Shown: positions 6,999 to 10,825 of the stretch, piece by piece
Numbering within the stretch: position 1 is the first letter of the stretch
How the letters are laid out: the number at the start of each line of letters is the position of its first letter
Origin: CBIHNH01 sp966211425
GTDB lineage: Bacteria > Patescibacteriota > Saccharimonadia > Saccharimonadales > Saccharimonadaceae
Direction: 5' to 3'
Length of the DNA: 10,825 bases
NCBI GenBank assembly: GCA_966211425.1
Contig: CBIHNH010000022.1
Coordinates: forward strand, 1 to 10,825
Notes under the pieces: generated by a model
What the model saw: only the letters and a program-made list of their open reading frames with translations
Database searches by the model: none
What the model was told of the DNA's origin: nothing
Position numbers and translations under genes: made by a program

Positions 6999-7027
6999 TT
7001 GACAAAATAGATATTTTGTGATACAAT
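6999..7027 (+). promoter_or_regulatory. strong promoter with 18-bp palindromic operator candidate
   Basis: TTGACA (6999-7004, perfect), 17 bp spacer, TACAAT (7022-7027) with extended TGA (7019-7021). Inside it, ACAAAATA (7002-7009) and TATTTTGT (7012-7019) form a perfect 8+8 inverted repeat around GA. The palindrome fills the space between the two promoter boxes, a classical position for a repressor. The predicted RNA start is near 7034. It has the same layout as the promoter at 5261, which lacks this palindrome. Confidence 0.8.
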
Positions 7028-7033
7028 CTCTGT

Positions 7034-7229
7034 ATATAGCTACCTCTGTTATGTGAACAGGATAGGGTACATTTACAATCTGAACTAGTTATATTGTTTG
7101 TTGTGTTCTTATAAGTCTCTACGCTACTATGCGCAGGACATTGCTTATCTATTTGTTTGGTGAGTAGTGTCCTGTGCACAGATGCATAGGACAAGAGCAT
7201 CCAATCTCTCAATCAGAAGGGAGCCTCTC
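7034..7229 (+). ncRNA. structured ~195-nt leader RNA with two competing hairpins (candidate cis-regulatory RNA)
   Basis: This AT-rich stretch has no credible ORF. Hairpin I: CTGTT 7046-7050 with AACAG 7056-7060, extended by TACC 7041-7044 with GGTA 7066-7069. Hairpin II: 7130-7149 pairs with 7159-7178 in an unbroken 20-bp stem, 15 Watson-Crick and 5 G-U pairs, with a 9-nt loop. Hairpin III: 7168-7178 pairs instead with 7183-7193 (11 bp, one G-U, 4-nt loop). II and III share the arm 7168-7178 and cannot coexist. Because the G-U pairs become A-C on the other strand, the fold belongs to + RNA. The arm sequence GCNNAGGACA occurs at 7131-7140 and 7184-7193 and inverted at 7168-7177. The ribosome site of the next gene (7217-7223) lies 24 bases past hairpin III. 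An independent small RNA is the alternative reading. Confidence 0.6.
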
Positions 7230-7676
7230 ATGGCTTTCGACCCGACTGCCGCCGCCAACCAGCGACGCCAGGCACAGCAGGACGAGCAGCGCAAGGCACA
7301 CGAGATGACGGTGGAGTACGCCCAGAACCTGGGCACCGACATCGTCATCAAGGTCCAGGACATGATCGACCGTCTGGACACGAGCAAGCCGACCTTCGAC
7401 TCGGACGCTCACGACCTCACCGTCAAGTTCATGGCTGCGCTTCACGCGCTCAACGCCACGCCGGTGCCCGCACCCGCGAACCCGGTTCCTGTCACCGAGC
7501 CCCAGCCCGCCACTCCGGCCGGCACCGCCGCCGAGCCCGCACCCGCGGACTCCGCTTCGGTCGTCGAGCCCGCACCCGCGGACGAGCCCGAGCCCAGCTC
7601 GGACAGGCCCAGGGGCTTCCTGTCGCGTGCGATCGCCAAGGCCAAGGAGATCGACAACAACTCCAAGGTGAGGTGA
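7230..7676 (+). CDS. Pro/Ala-rich small hypothetical protein
   Basis: The product is 148 aa with no membrane segment and no family I recognise. Residues 1-75 are polar and probably helical (Gln/Arg/Glu-rich, then a regular helix around IVIKVQDMIDRL). Residues 76-125 are a Pro/Ala/Glu linker with two identical EPAPAD units encoded by an exact 18-bp repeat at 7533-7550 and 7566-7583. The end (126-148, RPRGFLSRAIAKAKE) is basic and could be an amphipathic helix touching a membrane or nucleic acid. The start is the ATG at 7230: AAGGGAG at 7217-7223 lies six bases before it; an upstream in-frame GTG has no ribosome site. It is four bases from the next gene, so the two form an operon. Composition is far more GC-rich than the neighbours. 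Confidence 0.7.
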   Translation: MAFDPTAAANQRRQAQQDEQRKAHEMTVEYAQNLGTDIVIKVQDMIDRLDTSKPTFDSDAHDLTVKFMAALHALNATPVPAPANPVPVTEPQPATPAGTAAEPAPADSASVVEPAPADEPEPSSDRPRGFLSRAIAKAKEIDNNSKVR

Positions 7677-7680
7677 CCGC

Positions 7681-8718
7681 ATGGACATCTTCGACGGATT
7701 CAACCTCGGGTTCGACACGATGTTCGGCAGCGTGTGGCTTCTGGCCATCTTGTCTGTGCTCGTGCTGCTCGGGGCAATGTCCACGGGTCGCTCGTACCTC
7801 TGGGTACTGGCGGCCTGGATGTTCCTCTGGCTCTTCGACTTCCAGTCTCCGGACTGGTTCTCGTGGATTCTCTGGATCTGGTGGATCGTCATCATTCTGG
7901 TGACGATCTGGGCGCTGTTCACCTCCTTCAGTTCTCGACGTCGCGCAAGCGGAGCCGGGATGCTGATGGGCATGGTGATCGCGACCATTCTGGTATTCCT
8001 GGCCTTGGATCTGATGAACGGCCACTTGTTCGGCTCTGAGCCTGCACCAAGTGACGAGCCGACGGCGAGTTCCAGTGACGAGCCGACGGATGAGCCGTCC
8101 GATGAGCCAAGTGAGGAGCCGACGGAAGATCCTTCGGACAGCCCAAGTGCTGAGCCGACGGATGAGCCGTCTGACGAGCCGACGAGTGAACCTGACGGTA
8201 ACGTCGATGAGGAGCGGAAGTACTACGGTGCCCCCGCCACCATTCCTGGCGGTACGTGTCCGGGCATTCTCGGCTGGGACACTCTCGTCGACTGCGTGGA
8301 GGACAACAACCTCCGGTGGTACATCGACGGCGTAAACTCCCGTGCGACACAGACCGGTTTCGACTGGTCTGACATCAAGACCTGGGCGAACGCGCGCACG
8401 GAGGATGGAAATCTTCCCGAGGCACGTTACATCCAGGTCTTCGGATCGACGCTCAGCGATGAGCAGGCTGTCGCCCGAGGACGCGCCATGACCGGTAAGA
8501 ACTTGCGGGTGGTGGAGCAGTCCAACTGCTTTGCCAACACGGAGGGGATTGAATTCGGTCGGATCGGCAACTTCAACTATTGTCCGAAGCCGGATCGGCA
8601 GGCGCGTGTATCGCTCCTGCCGCTTCAGCTGAATGACGATGGTGAAGCCACCGGAGTCCGTGACACCGACAGCGGTGTCTTCGTCGACTGCCTGAATATC
8701 TGGTGGTCGAATGACTGA
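7681..8718 (+). CDS. four-TM membrane protein with Asp/Glu/Pro/Ser/Thr linker and cysteine-containing ectodomain
   Basis: The product is 345 aa. Four hydrophobic segments lie at about 17-33, 38-54, 60-83 (very Trp-rich) and 93-112. RRR at 86-88, between the third and fourth, suggests that loop is inside, which places the C-terminal part outside. Residues 119-171 are a low-complexity linker of EPSDEPT-type units, negatively charged and extended. Residues 177-345 look like a folded domain with five cysteines (193, 205, 283, 301, 337), ending GVFVDCLNIWW; it could be disulfide-stabilised. I do not recognise this domain. AGGTGAGG near 7666-7673 serves as ribosome site and overlaps the end of the previous gene. 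A membrane-tethered surface protein is likely; receptor, adhesin or inhibitor roles cannot be told apart from sequence alone. Confidence 0.75.
   Translation: MDIFDGFNLGFDTMFGSVWLLAILSVLVLLGAMSTGRSYLWVLAAWMFLWLFDFQSPDWFSWILWIWWIVIILVTIWALFTSFSSRRRASGAGMLMGMVIATILVFLALDLMNGHLFGSEPAPSDEPTASSSDEPTDEPSDEPSEEPTEDPSDSPSAEPTDEPSDEPTSEPDGNVDEERKYYGAPATIPGGTCPGILGWDTLVDCVEDNNLRWYIDGVNSRATQTGFDWSDIKTWANARTEDGNLPEARYIQVFGSTLSDEQAVARGRAMTGKNLRVVEQSNCFANTEGIEFGRIGNFNYCPKPDRQARVSLLPLQLNDDGEATGVRDTDSGVFVDCLNIWWSND
8035..8193 (+). repeat. degenerate tandem repeat coding the EPSDEPT linker
   Basis: Short units of the form GAG/GAC-CCG-ACG/TCC-GAT recur in frame through the linker of the membrane protein. The exact 20-mer gagccgacggatgagccgtc is present at 8080-8099 and 8152-8171. 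This is a protein low-complexity repeat, likely prone to slippage and length variation. Confidence 0.85.
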
Positions 8719-8742
8719 TTCCTGAGAGGAGAGGGTGCTCTA

Positions 8743-8782
8743 GTCAGGGTGGTCGGCGGCGTTATGCCCCGACCACCCTGAC
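8743..8782 (+). terminator. GC-rich hairpin terminator without T-tract
   Basis: GTCAGGGTGGTCGG (8743-8756) and its exact complement (8769-8782) make a perfect 14-bp stem; GGC 8758-8760 with GCC 8766-8768 can extend it inward around a bulged C. No T-run follows (ACTCACACTATAAG). Such hairpins are common gene ends in Actinobacteria. It lies 24 bp after the stop of the four-TM gene. Confidence 0.7.
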
Positions 8783-8834
8783 CACTCACACTATAAGAAG
8801 ACAACAACCAATATATGAATGAGATGAACCGGTG

Positions 8835-8840
8835 TATACT
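8835..8840 (+). promoter_or_regulatory. -10 box of the DUF5663-like gene
   Basis: TATACT at 8835-8840 (TG directly upstream at 8833-8834) is nine bases before the ATG at 8850. No clear -35 is seen. The RNA would begin within a few bases of the start codon, and no Shine-Dalgarno site is present (TAAAATATT precedes the ATG). Confidence 0.5.
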
Positions 8841-8849
8841 TAAAATATT

Positions 8850-9275
8850 ATGTTTCAACTCGATGACAAATTTTTACAGGACGTAGGACTCGGGGACTTA
8901 CCCGAGGATCAGAAGCAAGCCTTTTTGCAGCATATCTACAGTGAGCTCGAGCTCCGGGTAGGTACGAAGCTGTCCGAAGGGATGAGTGAAGACCAGCTGG
9001 CCCAGTTCGAGGCCTTCGTCGACCAAAACGAACAAAAAGTTAATGCATGGTTCGATCAGTATCTGGCAAATTACCGTGAGTTGCCTGATTTTCAGTCACT
9101 CCGTGCGTCAGCACCGGCTGATGTCAGTGACCTCGTCGTGCTCAGTGAGTACGGTTCGCTCAAGTGGCTTGAGATGAACAGGCCTGACTACAAGCAGGTT
9201 GTTGCAAACGAAGTAGCAACGCTCAAGGCCGAAATAACTCAAAACCGCGACAGTATCCTAGGCTCTAACGGCTAG
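8850..9275 (+). CDS. DUF5663-like small acidic helical protein
   Basis: The product is 141 aa, acidic and helical, without signal peptide or membrane segment. The N-terminal pattern (residues 7-53: FLQDVGLGDLPEDQKQAF, then ELELRVG and LSEGMSEDQLAQFE) resembles the short DUF5663 module that I associate with CPR genomes, where it is found in small proteins of unknown function; this match is from memory and not searched. A second helical half carries WLEMNRPDYKQVV (106-118). It has its own -10 box and appears to be leaderless. Its composition returns to that of the core genes, so it lies outside the GC-rich segment. It converges on fmt, and the two stop codons overlap in a CTAG. Confidence 0.75.
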   Translation: MFQLDDKFLQDVGLGDLPEDQKQAFLQHIYSELELRVGTKLSEGMSEDQLAQFEAFVDQNEQKVNAWFDQYLANYRELPDFQSLRASAPADVSDLVVLSEYGSLKWLEMNRPDYKQVVANEVATLKAEITQNRDSILGSNG

Positions 9276-10162
9276 TTACTGTACCCGCGCAGGAATGCTT
9301 CCCCCGACATCGTTTTCCCGGATGGTGCGATCAGCTCGCGAACTTCGAGATAGGTATTGTTGGCGCACTCGATAACTAACGGACCACTGTCTAAACTTTC
9401 AACCACTTTTACTGATGTTATGATAACATCAGTATTTTTTATGGAGAGACGTGATTTCGGGTAGCCAAGATAGGCGCGAACCTTACGTTCTAAAGCATGA
9501 GCGTCATCTGTTGCAGGCGTCAACATACCGTCTTGTTTCGAAATGAGTGTTGTGTATGATACACCGGATGTTTGCTGTGGAGTTGGTGACAGCTTGCCTG
9601 TGAGTATATCGTCGAGTACTTCGAGGAGGAACGACGCACCCCGTTCCGATAAGGTGTCGTTGAGTTCAGGCTTAGTCTCTGTGCCGTCGAGTTCGTGGTG
9701 TGTTTGCGCAAAGATCGGACCTTCGTCCATGCCGACAGTGAGGCGCATGATGCTGATTCCGGTGGCAGTATCGCCTGCGAGGATAGCGGCTTCGATCGGA
9801 GCCGGTCCACGGTAGCGCGGCAGGAGAGAAGGGTGGATATTGATGATACCAGGCTCACCGAACACATCGAGTGTTCGTCCAGGGAGTATCTTGCCGTAAC
9901 TGACGAGTACGCCTGCGTCTGGCGCGATAGTTTCGAGTTCATTCTGGATATCGGCTAAACGCTGAGGCTGGAGAACGGGCAGATTGTGTTCACGGGCGAA
10001 TACCTTAACGGCTGGCTCGATGAGCTGTTTGCTTCTGCCGCGTGGAGTGTCGGGTTTCGTGACGACGGCAGCGACGTTATAGCCGCTGTCTACGAGCGCT
10101 CGAAGTGTCGGGAGGCTAAAATCCTCAGTCCCGAAAAATACCAGCTTCGACGACGGCGTCAT
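9272..10162 (-). CDS. fmt: methionyl-tRNA formyltransferase
   Basis: The enzyme formylates Met-tRNA(fMet) with 10-formyl-THF, producing the initiator tRNA recognised by IF-2 (encoded in this window). The product is 296 aa from the ATG at 10162, slightly short for the family (about 310-315). The N-terminal Rossmann part begins KLVFFGTEDFSLPTL; the catalytic triad of the family is seen as Asn108 and His110 (IINIHPS) and Asp146 (GMDEGPI), with the loop SLLPRYRG at 112-119. The C-terminal tRNA-binding barrel follows. ATG 10162 is chosen because GGAG lies ten bases upstream; a GTG at 10183 in the same frame is the alternative. The gene overlaps the end of def by 38 bp, indicating one operon. The stop shares CTAG with the convergent gene, leaving no room for a terminator between them. 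Confidence 0.95.
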   Translation of the reverse strand: MTPSSKLVFFGTEDFSLPTLRALVDSGYNVAAVVTKPDTPRGRSKQLIEPAVKVFAREHNLPVLQPQRLADIQNELETIAPDAGVLVSYGKILPGRTLDVFGEPGIINIHPSLLPRYRGPAPIEAAILAGDTATGISIMRLTVGMDEGPIFAQTHHELDGTETKPELNDTLSERGASFLLEVLDDILTGKLSPTPQQTSGVSYTTLISKQDGMLTPATDDAHALERKVRAYLGYPKSRLSIKNTDVIITSVKVVESLDSGPLVIECANNTYLEVRELIAPSGKTMSGEAFLRGYSN

Positions 10163-10700
10163 ACGGCGTAGGCTCCAGGTCACCCTTTTCGGTTAGCACA
10201 AAAAATGCGTCCTGCTGGGACGATATGTGGTCGATAAAACAAATACCGTTCGTGTGGTCGATCTCGTGTTGGAGAACCCGGGCAAGGAAGTCTTCGGCGC
10301 GGGCACGAACTTCATGGCCGCTCTCATCGATCGCTTTTAGCCTGATCTTGCTGTGGCGTGGCACAGCGCCATAGATGTCGCGCACACTGAGGCAGCCTTC
10401 GTGCTCGGTAATGATCTCACCTTCGTATTTGACGATTTCGGGATTGATGAGCACGGTAAAGCTTCGGTCTTCTTTGTTCTCGAAGTCGGACCTGACGATA
10501 ACGACACGCTCTAGGCGGTCGATCTGTACAGCTGCGAGAGCAACGGCGATCTCATGTGGACGGCTATCTTCCCAGTCGAGCGCCGCGCTCTTCATGTCAT
10601 CGATTAGCTGCGTGGTCTCGTCGGTGATAACGTGAACGCGTGCGGATTTTTCGCGCAGAGAAGGGTGAGGCAGGGTGATGATGTCATTTCTGGTAACCAT
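10125..10700 (-). CDS. def: peptide deformylase
   Basis: This metalloenzyme removes the formyl group from the N-terminal Met of new proteins, the counterpart of Fmt. The product is 191 aa from the ATG at 10700. Motif II EGCLS (101-105; Cys103 binds metal) and motif III HEIDH (145-149; both His bind metal, Glu146 catalytic) are intact. Motif I, normally GxGxAAxQ, reads AVALAAVQ (52-59): the Gln is kept but both Gly are Ala. The C-terminal extension after HEIDH is about 40 aa. The ATG at 10700 is preferred to an in-frame GTG at 10709, because the -10 box at 10711-10716 would start the RNA at or near 10703, past the GTG. No Shine-Dalgarno site is seen. It overlaps fmt by 38 bp. Confidence 0.94.
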   Translation of the reverse strand: MVTRNDIITLPHPSLREKSARVHVITDETTQLIDDMKSAALDWEDSRPHEIAVALAAVQIDRLERVVIVRSDFENKEDRSFTVLINPEIVKYEGEIITEHEGCLSVRDIYGAVPRHSKIRLKAIDESGHEVRARAEDFLARVLQHEIDHTNGICFIDHISSQQDAFFVLTEKGDLEPTPYDAVVEAGIFRD

Positions 10701-10710
10701 AATTTCCACT

Positions 10711-10739
10711 AGTATAACAGAGAGGGAAGGGTCTGGCGA
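10711..10739 (-). promoter_or_regulatory. promoter of def-fmt
   Basis: On the minus strand TATACT (10716-10711) lies ten bases before the ATG; TCGCCA (10739-10734) is a weak -35 at 17 bp. The RNA would begin close to the start codon. A 6-bp stem (10736-10741 with 10753-10758) lies between the priA stop and this promoter, without a T-run; it might weakly end priA. Confidence 0.5.
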
Positions 10740-10761
10740 TGGTTGAGTTACGCATCGCTCA

Positions 10762-10825
10762 TCAAAGCAAACTAACCGGATCGAGCTCGTACTGCCAGTG
10801 TGTTGGCGGGATGTGCTGGATGAGG
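10762..10825 (-). CDS. priA: C-terminal end of primosomal protein N' (PriA), partial
   Basis: Only the last 20 codons are in the window. They read LIQHIPPTHW...YELDPVSLL and a TGA at 10762-10764. The end W-x-x-x-x-DP-x-SLL resembles the C-terminus of PriA helicase, which typically ends with a VDP-type motif followed by a short hydrophobic tail. PriA restarts stalled replication forks by loading DnaB. The order priA-def-fmt is common in bacteria, which supports the call. The fragment is too short for certainty. Confidence 0.6.
   Translation of the reverse strand, partial: LIQHIPPTHWQYELDPVSLL

Larger units (their letters stand above)
7200..8785. other. segment of GC-rich, foreign-looking composition
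   Basis: By hand count 7501-7560 has 10 A/T of 60, 7681-7740 has 27 of 60 and 8281-8340 has 25 of 60, while 3001-3060 (rpsA) has about 29 of 60 and the flanking leader is clearly AT-rich. The two genes here favour codons ending in C or G, both stop with TGA, and are closed by a GC-rich hairpin lacking a T-tract, features usual in Actinobacteria. Acquisition from an actinobacterial source, possibly a host, is inference. No integrase, transposase or clear target duplication is seen at the borders. Confidence 0.6.

Noticed and set aside
7129..7167. 12-codon upstream ORF (ATG CGC ... GAG TAG) in the leader
   Set aside because: No ribosome site, and it lies within the long hairpin; the pairing explains the sequence better.
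7209..7988. 259-aa minus-strand open frame
   Set aside because: Antisense shadow over the GC-rich gene pair; the low-stop composition explains it, and there is no ribosome site or known domain.
8035..8193. CRISPR-like or tandem DNA repeat
   Set aside because: Irregular units in frame with the EPSDEPT linker, without unique spacers or repeat regularity.
7106..8799. 8-bp inverted match TTCTTATA (7106-7113) / TATAAGAA (8792-8799) flanking the GC-rich segment
   Set aside because: Too short and AT-rich to be convincing terminal repeats; no target duplication and no transposase.
10163..10183. GTG start of fmt at 10183
   Set aside because: AAAGG abuts the GTG with no spacing; ATG 10162 has GGAG at ten bases and fits the family N-terminus.

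Overview
The window looks like a chromosomal piece of a Candidate Phyla Radiation (Patescibacteria) bacterium, most likely Candidatus Saccharibacteria (TM7). This is inferred from a short (588 aa) IF-2, a four-domain S1, a small DUF5663-like protein, a KGG-motif protein, a LysM-tailed membrane protein and very compact gene packing. Six gene ends use TGA as stop (the ROK gene, def, the priA fragment, both genes of the GC-rich pair, and none internally), so the UGA-as-glycine code of Gracilibacteria/Absconditabacteria does not apply.

Layout, left to right. (1) 40-1575: a KGG-motif basic protein on +, converging through a bidirectional terminator on a minus-strand pair: a ROK kinase-like gene overlapping an ImmA/IrrE-like zinc protease with a C-terminal zinc ribbon. 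(2) 1711-2163: a small surface protein with a sortase-like IPATG tail, divergent from the ROK gene. (3) 2190-5247: translation genes rpsA (S1) and infB (IF-2), with a structured rpsA leader and a stable hairpin between them. (4) 5261-6979: a 554-aa membrane-associated protein with a strong promoter of its own, an exact 16-residue-period RQDMGPA repeat and a C-terminal LysM-like domain. (5) 6999-8782: a strong promoter carrying an 18-bp palindrome, a ~195-nt AT-rich leader that can form a 20-bp RNA hairpin and a competing one, then two GC-rich genes with foreign-looking composition (a Pro/Ala-rich protein and a four-TM protein with a long Asp/Glu/Pro/Ser/Thr linker and a cysteine-containing ectodomain), closed by a GC-rich hairpin without a T-tract. 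(6) 8835-9275: a DUF5663-like protein, ending convergently on fmt. (7) 9272-10825, minus strand: the end of priA, then def and fmt, the N-formyl-methionine cycle genes in the common priA-def-fmt order.

How they work together: rpsA, infB, fmt and def all serve translation initiation or processing of its product. The IPATG protein, the LysM protein and the four-TM protein are envelope candidates, which may matter for an organism thought to live on other cells. Three genes (ROK, the DUF5663-like gene, def) have a -10 box only 9-10 nt before the start codon, implying leaderless or almost leaderless mRNAs, while other genes carry strong Shine-Dalgarno sites. The most unusual part is 6999-8782: a regulated-looking promoter, a bistable leader RNA and an apparently imported gene pair that I cannot assign to a known system.
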